Assembly (NCBI GenBank): GCA_947561585.1
Contig: CANNZV010001455.1
Span: 62,001 to 126,000, forward strand
Origin: Caprella mutica
Lineage: Eukaryota > Arthropoda > Malacostraca > Amphipoda > Caprellidae
Reading direction: 5' to 3'
DNA: 64,000 nucleotides
Below, in pieces: positions 36,036 to 49,500 of this stretch. The notes below the pieces were generated by a model. That model had not been told where the DNA came from, ran no database searches, and saw only the letters and a program-made list of their open reading frames with translations. The translations under genes and the position numbers were made by a program. The stretch's first letter is position 1, and the number at the start of each line of letters is the position of its first letter.

Positions 36036-36220
36036 GAAGACTCTTTCCTTATATGTACACAAATTTCTAGATTATAACTAGGACTAAAGAATGAATCAAC
36101 ACTAGAATAGAGGTAAATTTGTGTAGAAATTAACTTCATAAATCTGATAACATTTTCACCCACCTCGTATTTGTTAACTAAAACTTGAAAAGAGATGATT
36201 GTGAAATATAGAGTAGGAAG

Positions 36221-36372
36221 GTATTGATGTACCTACTGTGTCTTAAGGCAGTACATGACAGATGTACCTACTGTGTCTTAAGGCAGTACATGACAGATGT
36301 ACCCACTGTGTCTTAAGGCAGTACATGACAGATGTACCCACTGTGTCTTAAGGCAGTACATGACAGATGTAG
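36221..36372. repeat. 37-bp tandem repeat
   Basis: Four almost identical copies of gatgtacctactgtgtctta with aggcagtacatgaca. Confidence 0.92.
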
Positions 36373-36954
36373 CTACCTACGATATGTCTGGTGAAGATTG
36401 TGTTACACCGCACGCACACTAAAAGCGAGCTAGCAAGAAAGATTGCAAGATAGTCAAAGATTGAACTCTCATCTCAGATGCCTTCTCGCCAATCTCTCTT
36501 CAAGTTGATTGTTTCAGTGTGTTGTCATATAAAACACTGGCAGGTGTTAGTTACATCAGGCATACTTCGATACGTATGTAGAACTCCTAATAGGCAGTCT
36601 TACAAGCTGACTGCTCTCTTTTTGTGAGCGTTGGAACTATCTTACAAAATTCCTCGCTATCTTCTTATCGGACTAAAGCTAAATTTAAAACAACTTAGAA
36701 ACAAAACATATCTTGATATTTCATACAAGTATTGTGTACAATTTAAAACTTTAACTTACTATAGCTTTAACATAAAAAATAACAAGCATTGTTTGAAATA
36801 CATGATGGAAATATTTACAAAATTGATGTAATGTCTGTATTCTTTGTAAAGATTAACGATAGGTAATATAATAGTTAAGCAAAATAGTTTGTAGTTACCT
36901 CATATAATGTCACATGGCCTGGAACTACTTCATAAATCTTGTCTCTACCTCATA

Positions 36955-39900
36955 TACCGTCTAGGGGTCTCGTCCCTCATATATCGTCTAGTGGTCTCGT
37001 CTCTCATATATCGTCTAGAGGTCTCGTCTCTCATATATCGTCTAGGGGTCTCGTCTCTCATATATCGTCTAGTGGTCTCGTCTCTCATATATCGTCTAGA
37101 GGTCTCGTCTCTCATATATCGTCTAGGGGTCTCGTCTCTCATATATCGTCTAGTGGTCTCGTCTCTCATATATCGTCTAGTGGTCTCGTCTCTCATATAT
37201 CGTCTAGAGGTCTCGTCTCTCATATATCGTCTAGGGGTCTCGTCTCTCATATATCGTCTAGTGGTCTCGTCTCTCATATATCGTCTAGGGGTGTCGTCTC
37301 TCATATGTCGTCTAGTGGTCTCTTCTCTCATATATCGTCTAGTGGTCTCTTCTCTCATATATCGTCTAGTGGTCTCTTCTCTCATATATCGTCTAGGGGT
37401 CTCGTCTCTCATATATCGTCTAGTGGTCTCGTCTCTCATATATCGTCTAGAGGTCTCGTCTCTCATACATCGTCTAGAGGTCTCTTCTCTCATATATCGT
37501 CTAGTGGTCTCGTCTCTCATATATCGTCTAGAGGTCTCTTCTCTCATATATCGTCTAGTGGTCTCGTCTCTCATATATCGTCTAGAGGTCTCGTCTCTCA
37601 TACATCGTCTAGAGGTCTCTTCTCTCATATATCGTCTAGTGGTCTCTTCTCTCATATATCGTCTAGAGGTCTCTTCTCTCATATATCGTCTAGTGGTCTC
37701 GTCTCTCATATATCGTCTAGGGGTCTCGTCTCTCATATATCGTCTAGTGGTCTCGTCTCTCATATATCGTCTAGAGGTCTCGTCTCTCATATATCGTCTA
37801 GTGGTCTCTTCTCTCATACATCGTCTAGAGGTCTCGTCTCTCATATATCGTCTAGTGGTCTCTTCTCTCATATATCGTCTAGTGGTCTCTTCTCTCATAT
37901 ATCGTCTAGTGGTCTCTTCTCTCATATATCGTCTAGGGGTCTCGTCTCTCATATATCGTCTAGTGGTCTCGTCTCTCATATATCGTCTAGAGGTCTCGTC
38001 TCTCATATATCGTCTAGAGGTCTCTTCTCTCATATATCGTCTAGTGGTCTCGTCTCTCATATATCGTCTAGGGGTCTCGTCTCTCATATATCGTCTAGTG
38101 GTCTCGTCTCTCATATATCGTCTAGTGGTCTCTTCTCTCATACATCGTCTAGAGGTCTCGTCTCTCATACATCGTCTAGAGGTCTCGTCTCTCATATATC
38201 GTCTAGAGGTCTCGTCTCTCATATATCGTCTAGGGGTCTCGTCTCTCATATATCGTCTAGTGGTCTCGTCTCTCATAAATCGTCTAGAGGTCTCGTCTCT
38301 CATATATCGTCTAGAGGTCTCTTCTCTCATATATCGTCTAGTGGTCTCGTCTCTCATATATCGTCTAGGGGTCTCGTCTCTCATATATCGTCTAGTGGTC
38401 TCGTCTCTCATATATCGTCTAGTGGTCTCGTCTCTCATATATCGTCTAGAGGTCTCGTCTCTCATATATCGTCTAGTGGTCTCTTCTCTCATACATCGTC
38501 TAGAGGTCTCGTCTCTCATATATCGTCTAGAGGTCTCGTCTCTCATATATCGTCTAGAGGTCTCGTCTCTCATATATCGTCTAGAGGTCTCTTCTCTCAT
38601 ACATCGTCTAGAGGTCTCGTCTCTCATACATCGTCTAGAGGTCTCGTCTCTCATATATCGTCTAGAGGTCTCGTCTCTCATATATCGTCTAGGGGTCTCG
38701 TCTCTCATATATCGTCTAGTGGTCTCGTCTCTCATATATCGTCTAGAGGTCTCGTCTCTCATATATCGTCTAGTGGTCTCGTCTCTCATATATCGTCTAG
38801 TGGTCTCGTCTCTCATATATCGTCTAGAGGTCTCGTCTCTCATATATCGTCTAGAGGTCTCGTCTCTCATATATCGTCTAGAGGTCTCGTCTCTCATATA
38901 TCGTCTAGTGGTCTCGTCTCATATCGTCTAGTGGTCTCGTCTCTCATATATCGTCTAGTGGTCTCGTCTCTCATATATCGTCTAGAGGTCTCGTCTCTCA
39001 TATATCGTCTAGAGGTCTCGTCTCTCATATATCGTCTAGAGGTCTCGTCTCTCATATATCGTTTAGAGGTCTCTTCTCTCATATATCGTCTAGAGGTCTC
39101 GTCTCTCATATATCGTCTAGAGGTCTCGTCTCTCATATATCGTCTAGAGGTCTCGTCTCTCATATATCGTCTAGTGGTCTCGTCTCTCATATATCGTCTA
39201 GAGGTCTCGTCTCTCATATATCGTCTAGAGGTCTCGTCTCTCATATATCGTCTAGTGGTCTCGTCTCTCATATATCGTCTAGTGGTCTCGTCTCTCATAT
39301 ATCGTCTAGAGGTCTCGTCTCTCATATATCGTCTAGAGGTCTCGTCTCTCATATATCGTCTAGAGGTCTCGTCTCTCATATATCGTCTAGTGGTCTCGTC
39401 TCTCATATATCGTCTAGTGGTCTCGTCTCTCATATATCGTCTAGAGGTCTCGTCTCTCATATATCGTCTAGTGGTCTCGTCTCTCATATATCGTCTAGTG
39501 GTCTCGTCTCTCATATATCGTCTAGTGGTCTCGTCTCTCATATATCGTCTAGAGGTCTCGTCTCTCATATATCGTCTAGAGGTCTCGTCTCTCATATATC
39601 GTCTAGAGGTCTCGTCTCTCATATATCGTCTAGAGGTCTCGTCTCTCATATATCGTCTAGTGGTCTCGTCTCTCATATATCGTCTAGTGGTCTCGTCTCT
39701 CATATATCGTCTAGTGGTCTCGTCTCATATCGTCTAGTGGTCTCGTCTCTCATATATCGTCTAGTGGTCTCGTCTCTCATATATCGTCTAGAGGTCTCGT
39801 CTCTCATATATCGTCTAGAGGTCTCTTCTCTCATATATCGTCTAGAGGTCTCGTCTCTCATATATCGTCTAGAGGTCTCGTCTCTCATATATCGTCTAGT

Positions 39901-40451
39901 GGTCTCGTCTCTCATATATCGTCTAGAGGTCTCGTCTCTCATATATCGTCTAGAGGTCTCGTCTCTCATATATCGTCTAGTGGTCTCGTCTCTCATATAT
40001 CGTCTAGAGGTCTCGTCTCTCATATATCGTCTAGAGGTCTTGTCTCTCATATATCGTCTAGAGGTCTCGTCTCTCATATATCGTCTAGAGGTCTCGTCTC
40101 TCATATATCGTCTAGTGGTCTCGTCTCTCATATATCGTCTAGTGGTCTCGTCTCTCATATATCGTCTAGAGGTCTCGTCTCTCATATATCGTCTAGTGGT
40201 CTCGTCTCTCATATATCGTCTAGTGGTCTCGTCTCTCATATATCGTCTAGTGGTCTCGTCTCTCATATATCGTCTAGAGGTCTCGTCTCTCATATATCGT
40301 CTAGAGGTCTCGTCTCTCATATATCGTCTAGAGGTCTCGTCTCTCATATATCGTCTAGTGGTCTCGTCTCTCATATATCGTCTAGTGGTCTCGTCTCTCA
40401 TATATCGTCTAGGGGTGTCGTCTCTCATATATCGTCTAGGGGTGTCGTCTC
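36955..40451 (-). repeat. 27-bp minisatellite of GMC terminal codons plus stop
   Basis: About 129 copies of a 27-bp unit, gagacgacaccc plus ctagacgatatatga on the minus strand. This is nine codons, E-T-x-P/T/S-L-D-D-I-stop, in frame with exon 14. Common variants change one codon (aga cca/tca). Two 22-bp deleted copies occur near 38921 and 39725. It would form the 3' UTR start if transcribed. No AATAAA is in the unit. The long open frames on the other readings are by-products of 27 being divisible by three. Confidence 0.96.
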
Positions 40452-40584
40452 ATACCCCCAGTCCTCTTTTATCATATCGGCTGCCTTTTCGGCTACCATC
40501 ATCGTGGCTGCCATAGGGGGAGCACACGGAATGAAGGGCATGATTGACGAGTCAGCAATTCTCAGCCCCTCCAGCTTGTGAACT
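40425..40584 (-). CDS. GMC exon 14 (terminal, stop inside a repeat)
   Basis: 160 nt, acceptor ctccttag. Reads RVHKLEGLRIADSSIMPFIP, then AEKAADMIKEDWGYETTPL and DDI-stop at 40427-40425. The last codons and stop are the first copy of a 27-bp minisatellite. The residues CAPPMAAT replace the usual SGNTNAPT. Confidence 0.96.
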
Positions 40585-43500
40585 CTAAGGAGAAAGATAA
40601 CGGTGAGGTAAATTAGAAATAGTAATGTGATTTTAAAAAGTAGCTTTGGCCCAATCTATAGTAGCAGATATAACGTGGCGTTATCGGATGGTTCCACAGT
40701 TTCGATCATATTAAATAAAGTATAGCTATCATTTGACTCTAACGGTGCGGCACTGGTTTCTCACCGGAGTCTGCTATCCACCACCGCCAGGGGGTCTGTT
40801 TGGGGTGTGCCCATCTTGCAGGTGCCCACAGGGTGGTACGAGGTTGTGATCATGTACCTCGCGAAACACTCTAGATAAACGTCAATGTTAGAAATGAAGT
40901 CCCTGCACCATCTCAGGGGCTGAAACGAAATAAATAAAAGTAAAGAAAACTGAATTTGGTTGAAATTAAGTAGCTATCGACAGTATAGGTAAGAAAACGT
41001 AGCTGATTGATTTTCTGGCTAATGAAAACAAAGGAAACGAAAGACCTAAAATAAGTTAGTGCTATTACATACCTTAGACTCGAACTTTATCCCCACTTTC
41101 TTCATAGCATCCGTAGTTGCTATTTTCATTGCAAACTTCAAACCTGTGGAATGAAAAGGCATTGAAGTAGCTACCTAATTAACTGGTACAAGAAAAACTG
41201 ATGAGACTGTTATCTATCTACTATTCATCATTATACTAGTCATTTGAAATTACTATCTATAAGACCTGATGAATAGCTCCTCCCAACTCCTCTTTCTTAA
41301 TTTACTCCTCAATTCACTATATCTAGGTATTAGTTACCCCATTAGGGGTTGTAACAATATGCTCTTAAAATCATAGATCCTGAGAATATTATAGACGGAG
41401 AGAATTAAAGAGTATTGAATGGTTCTACACCAGCGGTATATAGTATTCGATACCATTTCATTTCGTCTGTGATATTCTTGAGATCTATGATTTTAAGAGC
41501 ATATTGTCACAACCCTGCCCATTACTTACCTTTTACAATGAGGGTTAAATCGCTAGGGTGAGACAGGAAGTTGAAGTCTATGAGAGGGTTATCGTCAGGA
41601 TTGTTAGAGCTCAGCAACACCCACCCCCTGCTTTTGGGTCTACAGAGAGAAGGGGCTAACACCATCCCAGTCTTGGTGTTCAGAGGCTCCAGTAAGTCGG
41701 AAAAAGCCTGGCGTGAATTAGAAAATTAATTTAAATTACCTATAAAACTAGCGTAGCTACTATCAGAGAAAATAGTCTCCGCAATGAGAGACTTCACACA
41801 GTCGTTTTTTTCATGCCTCAGCTAAGAAAATAGAATATGGAGAAACTATACAGAATAAACGTATGGGTTTTGTATGTACACTTTGTATGTATAGATATCA
41901 CTTTGTATGTACGTCGCGTGTTCACCGCTCAGTTTACGCCTCTTCAATTAATCACTAGCGTTTCTACCGCCTTCCATTCATTTAACCGTGATTAATTGAA
42001 GAGGTATAAACTGGGCGGTGAAAACCTGGCGTTTTAACTGCTAGCGGTTTCCCCTTACCTCAGGCCTCATGTTGAGTCCGTACCTAATGAGGTATGGCCC
42101 CATGTCGTTGTTAGCGAGGTTGAGGTTGTCGATGATGAGGTCAGGCCAGATGTCAAACACTCCGTTAAGATTGACGTAAGCAGCCCCGTCATTGCTGTAG
42201 GGTCTGGAGAGGGGACCTGCAATGGAGAGGGAGAATTATCTACTACCTTTACAGTAGAACTCCTCTATAATGAACTACAACTCAGTCACTATACAGGGTG
42301 GCGCAAAAAAAAAGGAAACCCATTTTCAAACTAGTTTATTTTACAAACTATCTGAGCTAGAAATTTTCTGAAAACACAATTTTATTTGTCTATTTTTTCT
42401 TCAATCTATTTGGATAATCTGTTAACAGTTACGACCAAAATTGAACATTCTGCAGCGAATTTAAAAAAGTAAATAAAAAGGGCTTGAGCGAGGACGAAAA
42501 ACACCAAAAAGTTCATAATAGGAATAATTTATTTCCATATGGTAGTAGTAAAAATTAAATCCTACTATTTTTCATTCAATTTACATTTTTTGTTATTGAC
42601 TCTTTCATTCTTGGAAATACATCTTCATCACCAATCACGATATCTTCTACAAAATGTGCAGTTTTTTGCAGTAACCATTTTGCAAAATTTAGACAGTGCG
42701 GTAAATCAGTTCTAAGAGTTCGATGCTTCTTCAAAGGATGAAATCTCAAATCGTGTTTAAAAATTAGGTGAAATGTGTCTAAAATGATGTCAAATCCATA
42801 CCTTCTGATTGATATTTTTGTAATCTCAAAATTCAATAAACTGTTCATGAAAAAGATTAATGTTTTCATGTATTCATTCTTTTCTCCTGCGACATGATCA
42901 CTTTTTGTTCAAATTTAAAGTGGTTTCTTCACTCCTGAACTTATTAACATTTGTAAATACGGTTTTATAATTGATGTAAATCTTTTCAGAAAGCGTTGTT
43001 CAAAATGAAGTTGAACCTGTGTAAAGCTTCCAGTTTTTGAAAAAATCGTCACAACAAAAACTCTTTGTTCTTTTGAAAGCTGCATTTTGAGGGTTTCGAA
43101 TAAGAGATAAAAATTAACGACGAAATGATTTTATAAATATATCAATTTTTGCTAAAAACAAACTTTGAAATGGTAATCAATTTTTTATTTTCTCTTGATT
43201 TGTTACACAAAAAGTAGAATTTAATGTTTTTACATCCATATGAAATGAATTATACCAATTATGAATTTATTTGGTATATTTCATCCTCGCGCAAGGCCTT
43301 TTCTTTCACAACTAGATGTTCAATTTTGACGTAACTGTTAACAGATCATCACGATAGATGCAAAATAACTAAACGAATAAAACTGTGTTTTTAGAAATTT
43401 TCTAGGTTTGATAGTTTGCAAAATAAACTAATTTGAAAATGGGTTTCCTTTTTTTGCGCCACCCTGTATAGAGCTTACTTCATTATAGAGGAGTCAAGAG

Positions 43501-46500
43501 ATGTATAGAAAACTGATTGCTATTTTAAGGCAGACTACACAAAATATGTTCATTATACAGAGTAATAACTAGGGTTGTGACAATATGCGTTTAAAATCAT
43601 AGAACTCGAAGAGAATATTATAGACGGAGAGAATTAAAGAGTATTGAATGGTTCTACACCAGCGGTATATAGTATTCGATACCATTTCATTTCGTCTGTG
43701 ATATCCTTAAGATCTTTGATTAATAAAGCATATTGTCACAACCCTAGTACTAATTAAATAATAACTAACTATCCCCTCTCCCTCCTCACCATCCAGTGTC
43801 TCAGCATAGTTTTTCAGTTTCTGAATGTCTAGGTTCCTAGGAGTGTTATCAGCTGCAGTCCCCTTATCCACGGTGAAGGGGAAGTCCCTGATGATGTGAT
43901 GGTCCTGCAGATTCTTGCCAACTCCTTCTAGTGATGCCCGCACAGCTATCTATGGGGCAGAGAAGAAAATAGCAAAAATATATTTTTCAAAATTAAAAAG
44001 TAAATACTTCTAAATATTCTATCTAGTGGCTAAGCTAAATTAATATTTTTAGAAGTTTAACATTTTCATCCATCAAAAAATGTGCATCCCTTTGCAATCC
44101 ATCAAACAAATTTCTGTACAAATAATAAACATTTTTCCTAAGGTGACTTCGTGTCACCTTATTCACCTTTCTTCTCACTCACCTTTCTCCTCACTCACCT
44201 TTCTCCTCACTCACCTTTCTCCTCACTCACCTTTCTCCTCACTCACCTTTCCCCTCACTCACCTTTCCCCTCACTCACCTTTCCCCTCACTCACCTTCCT
44301 CTCACTCACCTTCCTCTCACTCACCTTCCTCTCATTCACCTTCCTCTCATTCACCTTCCTCTCATTCACCTTCCTCTCATTCACCTTCCTCTCATTCACC
44401 TTCCTCTCATTCACCTTCCTCTCATTCACCTTCCTCTCATTCACCTTCCTCTCATTCACCTTCCTCTCACTCACCTTCCTCTCACTCACCTTCCTCTCAC
44501 TCACCTTCCTCTCACTCACCTTTCCCTCACTCACCTTTCCCTCACTCACCTTTCACTCACTCACCTTTCACTCACTCACCTTTCACTCACTCACCTTCCT
44601 CTCACTCACCTTCCTCTCACTCACCTTCCTCTCACTCACCTTCCTCTCACTCACCTTTCCTCTCACTCACCTTTCCTCTCACTCACCTTTCCTCTCACTC
44701 ACCTTTCCTCTCACTCACCTTTCCTCTCACTCACCTTTCCTCTCACTCACCTTCCTCTCACTCACCTTTCCCTCACTCACCTTTCCCTCACTCACCTTTC
44801 CCCTCACTCACCTTTCCCCTCACTCACCTTTCCCCTCACTCACCTTTCCCCTCACTCACCTTTCCCCTCACTCACCTTCCTCTCACTCACCTTCCTCTCA
44901 CTCACCTTCCTCTCACTCACCTTCCTCTCACTCACCTTCCTCTCACTCACCTTCCTCTCACTCACCTTCCTCTCACTCACCTTCCTCTCACTCACCTTCC
45001 TCTCACTCACCTTCCTCTCACTTACCTTTTTTTTCCTAAGGTGACTCCGCGGTCCCACACCGGACAGCATCAACAGTTTTGGTGTGTTAATTGCCCCCGC
45101 ACAGACTATCACCTCGTTATTGACCCGCACGTTAACGATCTGGAAAATAAGAGCGTTATCCATGGGATATCAGTGCTTTTGCAATTAAGGGGGTCAGTTA
45201 CGGATTATCGGTCGGTTTCACAGCTTCGGTCATAAAAGAAAAACGATATCTAAAATAATTACTAATATACCTGTAGCTATCGTGGATACCAATTATAATA
45301 ATTATTTTTATATAGTTTTTTCTTATATGACCGAAGATGTGAAACTGACCGATAAATCGTAACTAACCCTATTGCTTTTAATGTAAATATATCATATTAA
45401 TAACCCAATTGATTTTTCAAACTAACTTTTTTGCTAGGGTAAGTTCCGAGTTATCGGACTGTTCTACATTCTCGATCATATTAGAATACTAGATATTGAA
45501 AACAAAGTTTAAATGATAATTATTAAAGCTATACCTTAATGCAACATGATCGAAAATGTGAAACCGTGCGAAAACTGGGTCGTATCTTATTTCAATCAAA
45601 ATATCTATGTAGCTATATACAAAAAAGAATAATCACTATTTTTTTAAATTTAAATTGTCGTAGAGATAAATAAAAAAAATGATAGAAATTAATTGCTAAG
45701 ACACATAATAGCCAATAAGAGGTGCCATACTTGATCTCCTAAAGCCCCACCATAAAGTTAACAAGGTAAAATAAAACTTTAAAAAATAGATCTGAATTTA
45801 TTTCATTACTTTTAAAGTTGGGATGTTATAACTTGGACCGAAAAATATGTAGATATCATTATTAGTTGAATTCCAGATTTAATCTTTTACACTACACACA
45901 TCTTAGACCAATGTTAAGTAGTAAATAGGGTACAGCACCTATCTAACACTAGTGAGTAATGAGTTGAGTGATAGGATTCTTACTTACAGAGAGATAATTG
46001 GTACTGAGCAAACACATTTACTAGAGAATTGAGGGTCTCTAGATAGATGCTTTCCCGTCATTAAGCTACCCTAGATACACCCTTTACACTAGATATCACA
46101 TATCTACTCACCCTCCCTTTACACTAGATATCACTTATCTACTCACCCTCCCTTTACACTAGATATCACTTATCTACTCACCCTCCCTTTCCCCTAGATA
46201 TCACTTATCTACTCACCCTCCCTTTCCCCTAGATATCACTTATCTACTCACCCTCCCTTTCCACTAGATATCACTTATCTACTCACCCTCCCTTTACACT
46301 AGATATCACTTATCTACTCACCCTCCCTTTACACTAGATATCACTTATCTACTCACCCTCCCTTTACCCTAGATATCACATATCTACTCACCCTCCCTTT
46401 CCCCTAGATATCACTTATCTACTCACCCTCCCTTTCCCCTAGATATCACTTATCTACTCACCCTCCCTTTCCTCTAGATATCACATATCTACTCACCCTC

Positions 46501-49500
46501 CCTTTCCACTAGATATCACTTATCTACTCACCCTCCCTTTACACTAGATATCACTTATCTACTCACCCTCCCTTTACTCTAGATATCACTTATCTACTCA
46601 CCCTCCCTTTACACTAGATATCACTTATCTACTCACCCTCCCTTTCCTCTAGATATCACATATCTACTCACCCTCCCTTTCCACTAGATATCACTTATCT
46701 ACTCACCCTCCCTTTACACTAGATATCACTTATCTACTCACCCTCCCTTTACACTAGATATCACTTATCTACTCACCCTCCCTTTACTCTAGATATCACT
46801 TTTCTACTCACCCTCCCTTTACACTAGATATCACTTATCTACTCACCCTCCCTTTACACTAGATATCACTTATCTACTCACCCTCCCTTTACACTAGATA
46901 TCACTTATCTACTCACCCTCCCTTTACACTAGATATCACTTATCTACTCACCCTCCCTTTCCTCTTGTACACCACTCCAGCAGTACGTCCTTTTCTATCG
47001 AAAAATATCTTATTTTGAGACGAGATGAAATTGCGTTATTGGCAGGTAAGTCATGGTTAGGAACAGAGAGCACAGTAGAGGGCCGTACACACGTAGAGTT
47101 TTTTAAGTCTTTGCACCTGACTTTTTGCTAAGCTCCTCCTACTTTTTCCACGAGAATATAAGAAAAAACGATATACTTGTTTTGGTATCCATGATACATG
47201 CAGGTATCATGGATACCAACTGAAATAAATAATAATTATATCCCTTTTTCTTATATTCTCGTGAAAAAGTAGGAGGAGTTTAGCAAAAAGTCTGGTGGAA
47301 AGACTTAAAAAAATCTACGTGTGTACGGCCCTTTAGATACGCCACTCTCGTAAATTTGTGTTTCGAAAGTGCGTTGTGGCGCCATCTGGATTTGAAAGTG
47401 GGAATTAGGGAAACAAATACATTTAGTGTAAAACCGTGTAATTTTAGCTTGGAAACTGAAACTGTTTTGATCAACCTCAAATGTTGTTGTTGCTTCTTTA
47501 GTTCCCACTTTCAAATCCAGATGGCGCTTTTTAAAACAGAAATTGGCGAGAGTGTCGTACCTTACTGAAGTATAATATCTTTGATAGTAGTACGTTTTGC
47601 ATGCAGCGATTATTGCGATCATCGCACAGAGATGATCGCCCACCAATAGATATTAATTGAAATAGTGCCCAGCGATAATCGCTCGTTGCAAAACAACCTC
47701 ATAGGAATAGCATTGAACCAGTGGGTGGCGATTACAGCAGAGTGATGATCGCAACAACTAATCGCTGCATGCAAAACGTAAGAACTCGTAAAGAGTGACA
47801 ATGGAGTAAGATGTATTTGTTCTGCGCAATTTACCGAGTTGCACCAATGCCCACTCTTGAGATTGCGCTGCGCGCTTTTAAAAAACTTTAAACCCCTAAT
47901 GACGAGCGTACGACAGTACCTTCATTTTATTTATTTACTGATATATGTGTAACCCCGCCCCCCATGTCAGGTCATTAAACAATCATGAAGTGTGCAGTAA
48001 AACAAACTAGCGGATACAACAAACTACATAACGGCCCATTATTTTGGGAGTTTCAAAGATATAGATTACTTTTCAAAGATATAGATTACTTTCAAAGATA
48101 TAGATTACCTTTCAAAGATATAGATTACTTTCAAAGATATAGATTACTTTTCAAAGATATAGATTACTTTCAAAGATATAGATTACTTTTCAAAGATATA
48201 GATTACCTTTCAAAGATATAGATTACTTTCAAAGATATAGATTACTTTCAAAGATATAGATTACTTTTCAAAGATATAGATTACTTTCAAAGATATAGAT
48301 TACTTTCAAAGATATAGATTACCTTTCAAAGATATAGATTACTTTCAAAGATATAGATTACTTTTCAAAGATATAGATTACTTTTCAAAGATATAGATTA
48401 CTTTCAAAGATATAGATTACTTTCAAAGATATAGATTACTTTCAAAGATATAAATTACTTTCAAAGATATAGATAACCTTTCAAAGATATAGATTACCTT
48501 TCAAAGATATAGATTACCTTTCAAAGATATAGATTACCTTTCAAAGATATAGATTACTTTTCAAAGATATAGATTACTTTTCAAAGATATAGATTACTTT
48601 TCAAAGATATAGATTACTTTCAAAGATATAGATTACTTTCAAAGATATAGATTACTTTCAAAGATATAGATTACCTTCAAAGATATAGATTACCTTTCAA
48701 AGATATAGATTACTTTCAAAGATATAGATTACTTTTCAAAGATATAGATTACTTTCAAAGATATAGATTACTTTCAAAGATATAGATTACTTTCAAAGAT
48801 ATAGATTACCTTCAAAGATATAGATTACCTTTCAAAGATATAGATTACTTTCAAAGATATAGATTACTTTCAAAGATATAGATTACTTTTCAAAGATATA
48901 GATTACTTTTCAAAGATATAGATTACTTTTCAAAGATATAGATTACTTTCAAAGATATAGATTACCTTTCAAAGATATAGATTACTTTCAAAGATATAGA
49001 TTACTTTTCAAAGATATAGATTACTTTCAAAGATATAGATTACTTTCAAAGATATAGATTACCTTTCAAAGATATAGATTACTTTCAAAGATATAGATTA
49101 CTTTTCAAAGATATAGATTACTTTTCAAAGATATAGATTACTTTCAAAGATATAGATTACTTTCAAAGATATAGATTACTTTCAAAGATATAGATTACTT
49201 TCAAAGATATAGATAACCTTTCAAAGATATAGATTACCTTTCAAAGATATAGATTACCTTTCAAAGATATAGATTACTTTTCAAAGATATAGATTACTTT
49301 TCAAAGATATAGATTACTTTTCAAAGATATAGATTACTTTCAAAGATATAGATTACTTTCAAAGATATAGATTACTTTCAAAGATATAGATTACCTTCAA
49401 AGATATAGATTACCTTTCAAAGATATAGATTACTTTCAAAGATATAGATTACTTTCAAAGATATAGATTACTTTTCAAAGATATAGATTACTTTTCAAAG

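Larger units (their letters stand above)
33650..36950. other. NAV 3' UTR and convergent intergenic region
   Basis: No coding exon seen. Contains the NAV 3' UTR to about 34.3 kb, AT-rich DNA, a dispersed repeat copy (34736-34980), one copy of a 150-bp dispersed repeat (35883-36035), and a 37-bp tandem repeat (36221-36372). The NAV and GMC genes converge here. Confidence 0.7.

Noticed and set aside
36939..39737. Very long open frames on both strands (932, 674 and 650 codons)
   Set aside because: A 27-bp unit is divisible by three, so frames without a stop stay open by chance. The meaningful frame is the one with a stop in each unit, continuing the GMC gene.
44080..45044. Plus-strand Ser/Leu/Thr/Phe repeat frame of 319 codons
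   Set aside because: Antisense of the 15-bp donor array after GMC exon 8.
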